Origin: Eubacteriaceae bacterium
GTDB lineage: Bacteria; Bacillota; Clostridia; Eubacteriales; Alkalibacteraceae
NCBI GenBank assembly: GCA_013335935.1
Contig: JAAXUP010000002.1
Location: forward strand, 1 to 64,000
Length of the DNA: 64,000 bases
Direction: 5' to 3'
A program made the translations under genes and the position numbers. Within the stretch, counting starts at the first letter, position 1, and every line of letters begins with the position of its first letter. Under the pieces are notes generated by a model, which saw only the letters and a program-made list of their open reading frames with translations, was not told the DNA's origin and made no database searches. Shown here in pieces: positions 48,627 through 58,102 of the stretch.

Positions 48627-48657
48627 AAACCGGAACTCCTTAGAAGTTCCGGTTTTT
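48627..48657 (+). terminator. Terminator of hup
   Basis: An 11-bp stem, AAACCGGAACT (48627-48637) with AGTTCCGGTTT (48645-48655), followed by TT. Copy B of the repeat begins 9 nt later. Confidence 0.88.
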
Positions 48658-48665
48658 ATCATTTA

Positions 48666-48752
48666 GACTAGGAAAGTTCGACTAGCTCGCTGGGGTCCAA
48701 ACTTTCCTAGTCTACTTGAATAACACGTCGAAGACGTTATTATTGTAGTGGG
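48666..48752. repeat. Two-hairpin intergenic repeat, copy B
   Basis: Hairpin 1 is a 13-bp stem: GACTAGGAAAGTT (48666-48678) with AACTTTCCTAGTC (48700-48712), plus inner GAC/GTC. Hairpin 2 pairs AATAAC (48719-48724) with GTTATT (48736-48741), plus GTC/GAC around GAA. It lies between the hup terminator and the S4-domain gene. It is nearly identical to copy A over the first 65 nt. Confidence 0.85.
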
Positions 48753-48778
48753 ACGTGATTCTTGAAAGGGGTGGAATA

Positions 48779-49027
48779 ATGAGACTGGATAAATTTTTAA
48801 AGAACAGCAGACTGATCAAAAGACGCACCCTGGCAAAAGAGGCTTGTGATAAAGGAAAAATCATGGTAAATGGCGTTATTGCCAAGGCGGGGACGGTAGT
48901 TAAGTCTGGGGACGAGTTGACCATCACCTTGGGACCAAAATCAGTGACGGTTGTCGTTGATCAACTCTTGGAGCATGCTCCAAAGGATGAAGCGCAGAAT
49001 ATGTACCAATACAAGGAGCAGCCATAG
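48779..49027 (+). CDS. S4-domain RNA-binding protein, YabO/Hsp15-like
   Basis: An 82-aa protein made mainly of an S4 domain ([40 protein letters not shown]). YabO/RqcP relatives bind stalled 50S subunits and cooperate with RqcH in ribosome quality control. ATG 48779 follows AAAGGGGTGG. The hup-yabO order is conserved; yabP and yabQ, which should follow, are absent. The last codons form half of a 19-bp hairpin. Confidence 0.9.
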   Translation: MRLDKFLKNSRLIKRRTLAKEACDKGKIMVNGVIAKAGTVVKSGDELTITLGPKSVTVVVDQLLEHAPKDEAQNMYQYKEQP

Positions 49028-49045
49028 CTGCTCCTTGTATTGGTA
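49004..49045. terminator. Perfect 19-bp hairpin across the S4-gene stop codon
   Basis: Bases 49004-49022 pair perfectly with 49027-49045 around the loop CATA; the core is AAGGAGCAGC/GCTGCTCCTT. It spans the stop codon between two convergent genes. There is no T run on either side, so it is not a standard terminator, though it may block or stabilise transcript ends. Confidence 0.6.
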
Positions 49046-49058
49046 TAGGATAAAAAGA

Positions 49059-49736
49059 TTAAATGTTGTATATCAGCTGATTGGTCCTGGAACAATTTAG
49101 CAGAATGCTGTTTCCAAGATTAAGCTTCTCGGGCAGGTCGATAAAATAACTGTACTCCCCAAAAGAGTGCATAGGTATGAAAAATTTAGGTTTCAGCTTT
49201 TCAATGAAGTAATTTCCTGCCAGGTAGCCGAATTCCTTTAAACGAGGGTCAACGGGAACAAATGCGTAGTCGATGGAATTGCCGGCTATTTTATCAATGA
49301 CCTTTTTAAAATCCCGCGCTTCAACTTCCAATTCCTCAGGACTCATTCTTATCCAGTGCCACCAGTTCAAATCACCGCTGTGAAAAAAGCTGGTCCCGCT
49401 ATGATTCACTAAAAAAGATACTCCACGATCTGTGCTTCCGAAGGTCTCCAGGGAAAAACCCTCCAGGATAAGTTTCTGGTAAGGTTCTACAAAATGTATT
49501 TTTGAATTTGACAGGTCCGTTTTAATATCTGAGCTTAAGATATAAAGACAGTCATATTTTTCAAAAGCGACCGCTGTTTTTTCATCAAAGTGGTCTCTGT
49601 GCCCATGACTGGAAAAAAAAACTACTTTTTTCCCCTGAAAGTCAATGCTATCAGGCCATATGATGCAGTCAAAAATGAGTGCCGTGTCATCTTTTTCAAT
49701 TACAAATCCGCTGTGGGAGATATGGTGGATTTTCAA
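49059..49736 (-). CDS. MBL-fold metallo-hydrolase
   Basis: A 225-aa metallo-beta-lactamase-fold protein. SSHGHRDHFD gives the H44, H46, D48, H49 metal-binding motif, with FHSGDLNWWHW and IPMHSF later. Related to small UlaG-like hydrolases; the substrate is unknown. The start is taken at TTG 49736, 8 nt after AAGGAG; GTG 49745 overlaps that site. Confidence 0.85.
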   Translation of the reverse strand: MKIHHISHSGFVIEKDDTALIFDCIIWPDSIDFQGKKVVFFSSHGHRDHFDEKTAVAFEKYDCLYILSSDIKTDLSNSKIHFVEPYQKLILEGFSLETFGSTDRGVSFLVNHSGTSFFHSGDLNWWHWIRMSPEELEVEARDFKKVIDKIAGNSIDYAFVPVDPRLKEFGYLAGNYFIEKLKPKFFIPMHSFGEYSYFIDLPEKLNLGNSILLNCSRTNQLIYNI

Positions 49737-49777
49737 TATTATCACTCCTTAGAGTTTTAATTATAACATTATTTCCC

Positions 49778-49829
49778 AAAACCGAAAATACGTATATTAA
49801 TAAATAACTTGAAAAAAATGTTCGTTTAA
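49778..49829 (+). promoter_or_regulatory. PurBox-like pair upstream of purL
   Basis: AAAACCGAAAATA at 49778-49790 matches the PurR box AWWWCCGAACWWT at 11 of 13 positions. On the opposite strand, 49829-49817 (TTAAACGAACATT) also matches 11 of 13. The two face each other as in B. subtilis, but with 26 nt between them rather than 16-17. The second box lies in the promoter spacer. Confidence 0.5.
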
Positions 49830-49837
49830 TTTAATAT
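49809..49837 (+). promoter_or_regulatory. Promoter of purL
   Basis: TTGAAA at 49809-49814 and TAATAT at 49832-49837, 17 nt apart. A PurBox-like sequence occupies most of the spacer, so PurR binding would block polymerase. Confidence 0.6.
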
Positions 49838-49867
49838 TAAAGGAGAATAAACTTAAGGTGGTCGAAC

Positions 49868-52800
49868 ATGATTAGAGAAATTCGAAGAGTTTTTGTTGAA
49901 AAAAAAGATGAGTTTAATGTTGAAGGAAAACACTTGCTTAAAGAATTCAGTGATACATTGTCCATCGCGGGCTTGAGAGACGTCAGAGTAATCAACAGAT
50001 ATGATATTAGCCTTGATGATTTTGCAAGTTTTGAGATGATTAAAAATACAGTTTTGTCCGAGCCCAATGTGGACAACGTTTATGAAAAGAATCTGGTGAC
50101 AAATCAGGATGAAATGGTGATCCCAGTAGAGTACTTGCCAGGTCAGTACGACCAAAGGGCTGACTGGGCTTCTCAAAGCATAAGAATAATTACCCATGGA
50201 GCTGAGGTAAAGCTGAAAGTAGCCAGGATCATTGTCTTAAAAGGCGCTGTCAGCAGCGAGGGGTATGAGGAAATCAAAAAATATCTGATCAATCCTGTGG
50301 ACTCCAGAGAAGCTTCTCTGGATATGCCCCTGACTTTGGAGGATGAAAAGGTAGAGGCTTCCGATATTGCGATTATTGAAGGATTCATTACGTTAAATAG
50401 CGTTGAACTGGAGAAACTCCGTAGCGTGAAAGGTTTTGCCATGAGCAGTCAGGATATCGTCTTTGTACAGAAGTATTTTAAAGATACGGAGAAAAGAGAT
50501 CCTTCCATCACTGAACTGAAGGTAATTGATACATACTGGTCAGATCATTGCAGGCATACGACATTTTTGACGGAAATTAATAGTGTGGAGATCCAAAACG
50601 GCCACTACGCCCACGATATTAAAAAGGTGTACGACCACTATCTGGATACCCGGAAATTTTTGTATCCGAATCAAAACAGGCCTCTCACACTAATGGACCT
50701 GGCAACAGCGAACATGAAGCTTGAAAAAAAGATCGGCAATCTTAAGGATCTGGATGAATCGGAAGAAATAAATGCCTGCAGCATCAACATCGATGTGGAT
50801 GTGGACGGCAAGGACGAAAAATGGCTTTTGATGTTCAAGAATGAGACCCATAACCATCCTACTGAAATAGAACCTTTCGGAGGCGCGGCAACTTGTCTTG
50901 GAGGAGCTATCAGAGATCCCCTTTCGGGCAGGAGTTATGTTTACCAGTCCATGAGGGTAACGGGAGCAGCTGATCCCAGAAAGCCAGTGAAAGAAACCAT
51001 CAAAGGAAAGCTTCCGCAAAGGAAAATTACCAGGGAGGCGGCAAGAGGATTCAGCTCCTACGGAAACCAGATCGGTCTTGCAACCGGTCAGGTTACGGAA
51101 ATCTATCATGAAGGCTATGTTGCAAAGCGTATGGAAATTGGGGCAGTCATTGGTGCCGCGCCAAAAGCCAACGTTGTCAGGGAAGTGCCAAAACCTGGTG
51201 ATGTCATCCTGCTTATCGGAGGAAGGACTGGCCGTGACGGGTGCGGTGGAGCGACTGGTTCTTCAAAGAGCCATACAGAAGATTCCATACTTACCTGTGG
51301 GGCAGAAGTGCAAAAGGGGAATCCTCCTGAAGAAAGAAAAATCCAACGACTTTTCAGAAATCCTGAAGTGTCGAGAATGATAAAGCGCTGCAATGATTTT
51401 GGAGCAGGGGGAGTCTCCGTAGCCATCGGAGAGCTTGCCCAAAGTTTGGAAATCGATTTGGATCAAGTTCCCAAAAAATATGATGGCCTTGATGGTACAG
51501 AACTTGCCATTTCAGAATCTCAGGAAAGAATGGCTGTCGTCATAGCCCCTGAAGATGTGGATGCTTTCTTGAAACATGTCAATGAAGAGAATATTGAGGG
51601 TACCCAGGTAGCGAAGGTTACCGATACTGGGCGACTGGTCATGAAATGGAGAGGCAGGAAGATACTTGATCTTAGCCGGGAATTTTTAGATACCAACGGA
51701 GCGAAGCAATACTGCGACGTTTATGTTTCAGAGCCTGAAAATCACAGCTATTTTGACCATGATCATGAAGAAATAAATTCTGTTAAAGATAAATGGATCG
51801 ATACGTTAACTGACCTGAATATCTGCTCCCAAAAGGGCCTTTCAGAAATGTTTGATTCAACCATAGGAGCTGGAACGGTCGTTATGCCTTTTGGAGGTAA
51901 ATTCATGATTACTCCCCCTGAAGGAATGGCGGCAAAAATTCCTGTTCAAAAAGGGGAAACGAATACCTGCTCCCTGATGACTTTTGGGTATCAACCGGAA
52001 ATATTTGAGTGGAGCCCCTTCCATGGCGGCATATATTCGATTTTGGAAGCATCAGCGAAAATGACTGCATTGGGAGGCGATCCTGCAAAAATCAGATTCA
52101 GCCTTCAGGAATATTTCGAAAGGCTTCAGGATGATCCCCAAAGATGGGGGAAACCTTTTGCAGCCCTTTTAGGTGCCTTCTATGCCCAAAAGGAACTTGG
52201 ACTTGCCGCGATTGGCGGAAAAGACAGTATGTCCGGGAGTTTCAATGATATTGATGTTCCTCCAACGCTGACAGCCTTTGCGGTAACCAGCGATAAAACA
52301 GACAATGTCATTACCCCGGAATTTAAGAATGCTGGTTCACCAGTTTATAGAATATCCATCAGAAAAACTATTACAGATATTCCAGATTTTGATGGTCTGA
52401 AGAAAATTTACAGCACAGTGAAAAAGTTAATCGATAAAAAAATGATTATATCTGCAAAAGCGCTTGTTAAAGGGGGCGTAGCGGAAGCCATATCAAAAAT
52501 GTCCTTCGGAAACCGGATCGGGTTCGTGTTTGACGGCAATATAAACAAGGAGGAACTGTTTAAAAAAGATATCGGCAGCTTGGTTGTAGAATTAACTCCG
52601 GATAGCAAACTGAACATGGAGCTTGAATTTCCGGATGCGGATATTAAATACCTGGGGAAAACCTCTCAGGAGGCTTCGATTACTTATAAGGATATCATTT
52701 TGGACCTTGTGGAACTCCAGGAACTTTGGGAGAAGCCTCTCAGAGATATATTTCCTGAAAAGGAAGAAGAAAAAGTTGAGGCTGGAGAACTTTTGTGGAC

Positions 52801-53635
52801 AGCTGGAAATCATATAAAATCAAAAATTAAATTCGCCAGACCTAAAGTGTTCATTCCAGTTTTCCCTGGAACCAACTGTGAGTATGATTCTGCCAGGGCA
52901 TTTGAGCGGGCGGGAGCGGATGTGGAGACCTTTGTCTTTAAAAATCTTACAGCGGCAGACATTGAATCTTCCCTGGAGGGAATCATAAAAGGCATTAAAA
53001 ATTCCCAGATCATCATGTTTCCGGGAGGCTTCAGTGCCGGAGATGAGCCTGACGGATCCGGTAAATTCATTGGAACGATTTTCAGAAACGGTTACGTTAA
53101 GGATGCTGTAATGGAATTTTTAAATGAGAGAGACGGCCTGATCCTGGGGATCTGCAATGGCTTCCAGGCGCTTATCAAGCTCGGCCTTCTTCCTTTCGGA
53201 GATGTAAGGGAGATCCAAGAGGATTATCCTACACTTACCTTCAACAGCATAGGAAGGCATATCTCCAGAATGGCGGAAACCAAGGTGGTATCAAATCTCT
53301 CCCCATGGTTTAATAATGTTCAGGTGGGCGACGAATTTGTTGTGCCTCTGTCACATGGAGAAGGAAGATTTATTGCCGATGACAGGACGCTTGCTGAACT
53401 TTCTAAAAATGGACAGATCGCAACCCAGTATGTAGACCTGTCAGGGAAACCCGCTTCAGACGGCGACAGTAATCCAAACGGTTCCTATTGGGCAATCGAG
53501 GGGATAACCAGTCCTGATGGCAGGATCCTGGGTAAAATGGGCCATTCTGAAAGAATTGGCAATGGATTATATAAAAACATCCCAGGGGAAAAAGACCAGA
53601 GAATATTTGAGTCTGGAGTGGAATACTTCGGGTAA
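49868..53635 (+). CDS. purL: Phosphoribosylformylglycinamidine synthase, fused large form
   Basis: A 1255-aa enzyme for step four of purine synthesis (FGAR to FGAM). It combines in one chain what B. subtilis makes as PurS, PurL and PurQ: an N-terminal region, the ATP-binding synthase (about 200-970; TYWSDHCRHTTF, ETHNHPTEIEPFGGAATC) and a glutaminase domain from about 985 with the cysteine of GICNGFQA near residue 1096. This fused form is common in Clostridia, so separate purS/purQ are not needed. ATG 49868 follows AAGGTGG. Confidence 0.95.
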   Translation: MIREIRRVFVEKKDEFNVEGKHLLKEFSDTLSIAGLRDVRVINRYDISLDDFASFEMIKNTVLSEPNVDNVYEKNLVTNQDEMVIPVEYLPGQYDQRADWASQSIRIITHGAEVKLKVARIIVLKGAVSSEGYEEIKKYLINPVDSREASLDMPLTLEDEKVEASDIAIIEGFITLNSVELEKLRSVKGFAMSSQDIVFVQKYFKDTEKRDPSITELKVIDTYWSDHCRHTTFLTEINSVEIQNGHYAHDIKKVYDHYLDTRKFLYPNQNRPLTLMDLATANMKLEKKIGNLKDLDESEEINACSINIDVDVDGKDEKWLLMFKNETHNHPTEIEPFGGAATCLGGAIRDPLSGRSYVYQSMRVTGAADPRKPVKETIKGKLPQRKITREAARGFSSYGNQIGLATGQVTEIYHEGYVAKRMEIGAVIGAAPKANVVREVPKPGDVILLIGGRTGRDGCGGATGSSKSHTEDSILTCGAEVQKGNPPEERKIQRLFRNPEVSRMIKRCNDFGAGGVSVAIGELAQSLEIDLDQVPKKYDGLDGTELAISESQERMAVVIAPEDVDAFLKHVNEENIEGTQVAKVTDTGRLVMKWRGRKILDLSREFLDTNGAKQYCDVYVSEPENHSYFDHDHEEINSVKDKWIDTLTDLNICSQKGLSEMFDSTIGAGTVVMPFGGKFMITPPEGMAAKIPVQKGETNTCSLMTFGYQPEIFEWSPFHGGIYSILEASAKMTALGGDPAKIRFSLQEYFERLQDDPQRWGKPFAALLGAFYAQKELGLAAIGGKDSMSGSFNDIDVPPTLTAFAVTSDKTDNVITPEFKNAGSPVYRISIRKTITDIPDFDGLKKIYSTVKKLIDKKMIISAKALVKGGVAEAISKMSFGNRIGFVFDGNINKEELFKKDIGSLVVELTPDSKLNMELEFPDADIKYLGKTSQEASITYKDIILDLVELQELWEKPLRDIFPEKEEEKVEAGELLWTAGNHIKSKIKFARPKVFIPVFPGTNCEYDSARAFERAGADVETFVFKNLTAADIESSLEGIIKGIKNSQIIMFPGGFSAGDEPDGSGKFIGTIFRNGYVKDAVMEFLNERDGLILGICNGFQALIKLGLLPFGDVREIQEDYPTLTFNSIGRHISRMAETKVVSNLSPWFNNVQVGDEFVVPLSHGEGRFIADDRTLAELSKNGQIATQYVDLSGKPASDGDSNPNGSYWAIEGITSPDGRILGKMGHSERIGNGLYKNIPGEKDQRIFESGVEYFG

Positions 53636-53646
53636 ACACGAACAAT
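53634..53646 (+). promoter_or_regulatory. PurBox upstream of purE
   Basis: AAACACGAACAAT matches the PurR box at 11 of 13 positions. It lies at about -83 to -71 from the predicted transcript start, just after the purL stop. A convincing second box at 16-17 nt is not seen. Confidence 0.55.
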
Positions 53647-53681
53647 ATTCACATAAATGTGTAAAAAGTACGTAAAATATA

Positions 53682-53710
53682 TTGATTTCAGATGTTTGGT
53701 CTGCTATCAT
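53682..53710 (+). promoter_or_regulatory. Promoter of the purE-D cluster
   Basis: TTGATT at 53682-53687 and TATCAT at 53705-53710, 17 nt apart, about 20 nt before the start codon. Confidence 0.55.
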
Positions 53711-53729
53711 AAAATTATAAGAGGTGAAG

Positions 53730-54224
53730 ATGTTGCCAAAAGTTGGAATAGTAATGGGCAGTGACTCTGATTACGGGGTAGTCAAGGAGACTGTCGACAT
53801 ATTGAAAAAATTTAATGTTCAAGTGGAGTTGAGAGTGATCTCGGCTCACAGAACTCCTTTTGAGGCATTTGAATATGCTTCGAAAGCTGAAGAAAACGGC
53901 ATCGAAGTGCTTATTGGTGCAGCTGGAAAAGCCGCACACCTTCCAGGAGTTTTGGCTGGAATATCACCTTTGCCGGTAATTGGTCTCCCCATCAAATCCT
54001 CTACCATGGATGGACTGGATTCACTGTTATCCATTGTTCAGATGCCCCAGGGAGTACCTGTAGCTACGGTGGCTATCAATGGAAGCTTGAATGCCGGACT
54101 TCTTGCCGTTCAGATCCTGTCGGTGAAATATCCGGAGCTAAGGGAGAAATATAAAGGATACAAAGAGGAAATGAAGGAACAGGTAAAAATAAAAGATCAG
54201 AAAATTCAGTCGATGACAGACTGA
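53730..54224 (+). CDS. purE: N5-carboxyaminoimidazole ribonucleotide mutase PurE
   Basis: A 164-aa PurE, with GIVMGSDSDYG, SAHRTP and GAAGKAAHLPGVLAG. These resemble class I PurE, which normally needs PurK to supply N5-CAIR. No purK is encoded in this cluster. ATG 53730 is chosen; GTG 53724 and TTG 53733 are alternatives, the GAGGTG site being very close. Confidence 0.92.
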   Translation: MLPKVGIVMGSDSDYGVVKETVDILKKFNVQVELRVISAHRTPFEAFEYASKAEENGIEVLIGAAGKAAHLPGVLAGISPLPVIGLPIKSSTMDGLDSLLSIVQMPQGVPVATVAINGSLNAGLLAVQILSVKYPELREKYKGYKEEMKEQVKIKDQKIQSMTD

Positions 54225-54231
54225 GAAACCA

Positions 54232-54261
54232 AATAAGTCTCTGCTTTGCATGAGGCTTATT
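54232..54261 (+). terminator. Stem-loop between purE and purC
   Basis: AATAAGTCTC (54232-54241) pairs with GAGGCTTATT (54252-54261), 10 bp with one G-U, loop of 10 nt. No strong T run follows, so it may attenuate or process rather than end the transcript. A TATAAT at 54296-54301 without a good -35 lies between it and purC. Confidence 0.4.
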
Positions 54262-54328
54262 GTTGTCTAAAGATAAGATAAATTTATATGCACAATATAA
54301 TCAAGGTGCCGATGAGGAGGAAATTTAA

Positions 54329-55033
54329 TTGAAAAAACTAGATATGCTGTATGAAGGAAAAGCGAAAAGAGTTTATAAAACGGACAACCCAGACCAATAC
54401 ATAGTTGAGTACAAAGATGATGCTACCGCATTTGACGGAACAAAAAAAGGTCAGATCCATGGAAAAGGTGTCGTCAATAATAAAATCAGCAGTATCATTT
54501 TTGCAATCATTGAGGAGAAAGGCATACCTACCCATTTTGTTAAGTACTTATCGGAAACGGAGCAGCTTGTAAAGGCAGTGGAAATCGTTCCGCTGGAAGT
54601 CATCATCCGGAATGTTGCAGCCGGTTCCATGTGCAAGAGACTTGGGTTGGAAGAAGGTATGGAACTCAAGGAAACCATTTTCGAACTTTGCTATAAAAAC
54701 GATGAATTCCACGATCCTTTGATCAATGATTACCATGCCAGGGCGCTGGGTCTTGCCACTGGGGAGGAAATTGAAAAAATCAAAGAGTATACCTTTAAGA
54801 TCAATGACATCCTGATCGAATTCTTTAAGGAAAAAGGACTGAAGCTTATTGATTTCAAGCTGGAGTTCGGCAGATATAAAGGAGAAATCATCCTGGCGGA
54901 TGAAATCTCACCGGATACCTGCAGACTCTGGGACATGAAAACAAATGAAAAAATGGATAAAGACCGATTCAGACGAGACCTTGGAAAAGTGGAAGAAACG
55001 TATAATGAAGTTCTTAAAAGAATTCAGTTGTGA
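54329..55033 (+). CDS. purC: Phosphoribosylaminoimidazole-succinocarboxamide synthase
   Basis: A 234-aa SAICAR synthetase ([47 protein letters not shown]). It adds aspartate to CAIR. It starts with TTG 54329 after GAGGAGG and is followed by purF after 12 nt. Confidence 0.96.
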   Translation: MKKLDMLYEGKAKRVYKTDNPDQYIVEYKDDATAFDGTKKGQIHGKGVVNNKISSIIFAIIEEKGIPTHFVKYLSETEQLVKAVEIVPLEVIIRNVAAGSMCKRLGLEEGMELKETIFELCYKNDEFHDPLINDYHARALGLATGEEIEKIKEYTFKINDILIEFFKEKGLKLIDFKLEFGRYKGEIILADEISPDTCRLWDMKTNEKMDKDRFRRDLGKVEETYNEVLKRIQL

Positions 55034-55045
55034 CAGGAGGAAAAA

Positions 55046-56443
55046 ATGAATAATTTTTTTAACGAAGACAAGCTACAGGAAGAGTGCGGAGTCTTTGGAA
55101 TATATAAAACTGACAAAGAGATGCAATGTGCACAGCTGATCTATTATGGTTTGTATGCCCTTCAGCATAGAGGCCAGGAAAGCGCTGGAATTGCAACAAA
55201 CTTCGAAGGCAAAATCGATCATTATAAAGACATGGGACTGGTAACCGAAGTTTTCAGAGGCGATGTACTCAGTGAGCTTAAAGGGAATATCGGAATCGGC
55301 CATGTACGGTATTCCACGACGGGAGAGAGCCATATCGAAAATGCTCAGCCTCTGGTCGTTAATCACAAAAACACGCAAATTGCTTTAGCGCATAATGGAA
55401 ATCTGGTCAATGCAAAGGCTTTAAGGGAAATGCTTGAAGATACGGGGGTTGTTTTTCAGACAACAATCGATACAGAAGTCATCGTAAATCTATTAGCCAG
55501 AGGTCTTAAGCATGGAGTCGTTGATTCCATCAAAAGAGTGGTAGATATCATTAAGGGGGCATATGCCATCGTTATTACCACGGAAGATATGCTCATCGGC
55601 GTCAGGGATCCTCACGGATTGCGTCCTCTTTGTCTTGGCCGGACTAAAAACGGTGGGTACGTGCTTTCATCTGAAAGCTGCGCTTTGGATACAATCGGAG
55701 CCGAGCTGATCAGGGATGTGGAACCCGGTGAAATTGTAGTCATTGACAGTGAAGGGGTAAAAAGCTTCAGCCAGAATAACTGGGTAAAGAAAAGGCTCTG
55801 TATTTTCGAGTTGATCTATTTTGCCCGCCCTGATTCAGTAATGGATGGAACGAGCGTTTACCTTTCCAGACATAATGCTGGAAAAATCCTCGCAAGGGAA
55901 AGTTTCGTAGAAGCAGATGTTGTCATTGGCGTACCAGATTCTGGGATACCTGCAGCCATTGGTTTTGCCGAGGCATCAGGAATACCCTTCGGGATGGGTC
56001 TGATAAAGAATAAATATATCGGGAGGACCTTTATCCAGCCTACGCAAGCCCTCAGAGAAGAAGGCGTAATGATAAAACTTAATGCCCTTAAAGAGAACGT
56101 AGCTGGCAAACGAGTAATTATCGTGGATGATTCCATTGTTAGAGGAACCACTTCTAAAAAACTTGTGGAGCTCTTGAGAAATGCCGGAGCTAAAGAAGTA
56201 CATTTTCGGGTCACCAGCCCTCCAGTAGCCCATACCTGCCACTTTGGAATTGATACACCTTACAGAAGAGAACTGGTAGGAGCAATGAAGACCGTAGATG
56301 AAATCAGGGATATGATTGGTGCTGATACCCTGGCTTTCATTTCAAACGGTGGGTTGATCGAATCTGTTGGAGGAGGCACAGGTTACTGCAGTGCATGTTT
56401 TGATGGCGATTATCCAATGGAAGTGCCGGTTTTAGAAGACTAG
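55046..56443 (+). CDS. purF: Amidophosphoribosyltransferase
   Basis: A 465-aa enzyme for the first committed step, PRPP to phosphoribosylamine. A short propeptide precedes the nucleophile C14 (EECGVFG), exposed by processing. The PRPP loop is [14 protein letters not shown]-terminal GYCSACFDG supplies part of the [4Fe-4S] cluster ligands, as in the oxygen-sensitive B. subtilis type. Confidence 0.96.
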   Translation: MNNFFNEDKLQEECGVFGIYKTDKEMQCAQLIYYGLYALQHRGQESAGIATNFEGKIDHYKDMGLVTEVFRGDVLSELKGNIGIGHVRYSTTGESHIENAQPLVVNHKNTQIALAHNGNLVNAKALREMLEDTGVVFQTTIDTEVIVNLLARGLKHGVVDSIKRVVDIIKGAYAIVITTEDMLIGVRDPHGLRPLCLGRTKNGGYVLSSESCALDTIGAELIRDVEPGEIVVIDSEGVKSFSQNNWVKKRLCIFELIYFARPDSVMDGTSVYLSRHNAGKILARESFVEADVVIGVPDSGIPAAIGFAEASGIPFGMGLIKNKYIGRTFIQPTQALREEGVMIKLNALKENVAGKRVIIVDDSIVRGTTSKKLVELLRNAGAKEVHFRVTSPPVAHTCHFGIDTPYRRELVGAMKTVDEIRDMIGADTLAFISNGGLIESVGGGTGYCSACFDGDYPMEVPVLED

Positions 56444-56456
56444 AGGGGGTTTAACA

Positions 56457-57485
56457 ATGAAAGAATTTACATATAAGGATGCTGGCGTCGATATCGAAGC
56501 GGGTTACGAGTCAGTTGACAGAATCAAAAAGCATGTCAAGCGAACGGCAAAAGAGGGCGTACTTTCTGGTCTTGGCGGATTTGGCGGAATGTTCGAACTT
56601 CCAACAGGCTACAAACAACCCGTACTCGTTTCGGGTACTGACGGAGTTGGAACAAAACTGATCATTGCCCAGAAAATGGACAAATATGACACCATCGGAA
56701 TAGACTGTGTTGCCATGTGTGTTAATGACATTGCCTGTCAGGGAGCGGAGCCCATGTATTTTCTTGATTATATTGCCTGTGGAAAGAATGACCCGGCAAA
56801 AATCGAAGAAATCGTTAAAGGCATTTGCGACGGATGCATAGAAGGGGATATGGCCCTTATCGGCGGAGAAACAGCCGAGATGCCTGACATGTACGCGGCT
56901 GATGATTATGATCTTGCTGGATTTGCTGTTGGTGTAGCAGAGAAGGCTTCCTTGATCGATGGGAAAGATATCACTGCCGGTGATGTTATTATTGGTATCC
57001 CATCCAGCGGAGTCCACAGTAATGGATTTTCGCTGGTGAGAAAACTTCTTTTTGACCATAAAAAATATGACGTCAAAGATCATTTTCAGGAGTTGGGGGA
57101 TCAACTTGGGAATGTCCTTCTGACGCCGACGAAAATATATGTTAAAGCGATTAAGGCGGCGCTTAAGGGCGGCAAAGTAAAAGGTATCGCTCATATCACC
57201 GGAGGTGGCTTCTATGAGAATGTTCCAAGAGCTCTTCCGGAAGGATACAAAGCAGTGATTGATATAAAAGTGATAGAAAAACTTCCAATATTTGAGTTTA
57301 TCCAAAAAGAAGGGAATATCTCCCATAAGGAAATGTATTCGACCTTCAACATGGGCATAGGTCTAATGATGATCACCTCACCTGAAGAGAAAGATAAAAT
57401 CCTTAAAAGCCTGATGGCAATTGGTGAAAAACCGGTAGTTCTTGGTGAAATCATCAAAGGTGAAGGCGGAGTGGAGCTTACATGA
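56457..57485 (+). CDS. purM: Phosphoribosylformylglycinamidine cyclo-ligase
   Basis: A 342-aa AIR synthetase ([44 protein letters not shown]). It closes the imidazole ring. Its stop overlaps the purN start. Confidence 0.96.
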   Translation: MKEFTYKDAGVDIEAGYESVDRIKKHVKRTAKEGVLSGLGGFGGMFELPTGYKQPVLVSGTDGVGTKLIIAQKMDKYDTIGIDCVAMCVNDIACQGAEPMYFLDYIACGKNDPAKIEEIVKGICDGCIEGDMALIGGETAEMPDMYAADDYDLAGFAVGVAEKASLIDGKDITAGDVIIGIPSSGVHSNGFSLVRKLLFDHKKYDVKDHFQELGDQLGNVLLTPTKIYVKAIKAALKGGKVKGIAHITGGGFYENVPRALPEGYKAVIDIKVIEKLPIFEFIQKEGNISHKEMYSTFNMGIGLMMITSPEEKDKILKSLMAIGEKPVVLGEIIKGEGGVELT

Positions 57486-58102
57486 TGACGAGAATCGCCG
57501 TGCTTATCTCAGGAGGGGGCAGCAATCTTCAGAGCCTTATTGATACTGTGCACAATAGCTATGGAAGAATTGAACTTGTCATATCCAACAGGAGAGATGC
57601 TTATGGCCTTGTCAGAGCAAAAAACCACGAAATCAAGAACATTTGCATACCGGGAACAGACCCTAATTACGATAGGCTGCTTTTAAACAAACTGGAAGAA
57701 GCCGGGATTGATCTCATCGTTCTTGCCGGTTATCTAAAAATCGTTTCACCTCAGCTTATCGAAAAGTATCGAAACCGGATCATAAACATCCACCCGTCAC
57801 TTATTCCCGCATTCAGCGGAGATGGACACTATGGACTGAAAGTGCACAAGGAGGTCATTGAGTATGGAGCAAAGGTTTCCGGTGCCACAGTTCACTTTGT
57901 TGATGAGGGTACAGACACGGGTCCTGTTGTCATGCAAAAATGTGTTGAAGTCGAATCTGACGATACACCAGAATCGTTGCAAAATAAAGTTCTGAAAATA
58001 GAGCATGAACTTCTTCCCCTGGCAGTTAAAGAGTATTGCCTGGGAAATATTCAGGTTGAGGGACGAAAAGTGAATATTAAAAAACGAGGAGGAAATGAAT
58101 GA
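57482..58102 (+). CDS. purN: Phosphoribosylglycinamide formyltransferase
   Basis: A 206-aa folate-dependent GART ([27 protein letters not shown] with the catalytic histidine; [11 protein letters not shown] with the catalytic aspartate). It overlaps purM by 4 nt (ATGA) and purH by 4 nt. ATG 57485 is a possible later start. Confidence 0.96.
   Translation: MMTRIAVLISGGGSNLQSLIDTVHNSYGRIELVISNRRDAYGLVRAKNHEIKNICIPGTDPNYDRLLLNKLEEAGIDLIVLAGYLKIVSPQLIEKYRNRIINIHPSLIPAFSGDGHYGLKVHKEVIEYGAKVSGATVHFVDEGTDTGPVVMQKCVEVESDDTPESLQNKVLKIEHELLPLAVKEYCLGNIQVEGRKVNIKKRGGNE

Noticed and set aside
48716-48743. Sigma-A promoter inside hairpin 2 of the repeat (TTGAAT, 16 nt, TATTAT in copy B)
   Set aside because: Copy A has a weaker version and copies C1/C2 have lost the -35, so it is not a conserved property of the family.
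53636-53730. Purine riboswitch before purE
   Set aside because: The conserved loop and junction sequences of the purine aptamer were not found; a PurBox and promoter explain the gap better.
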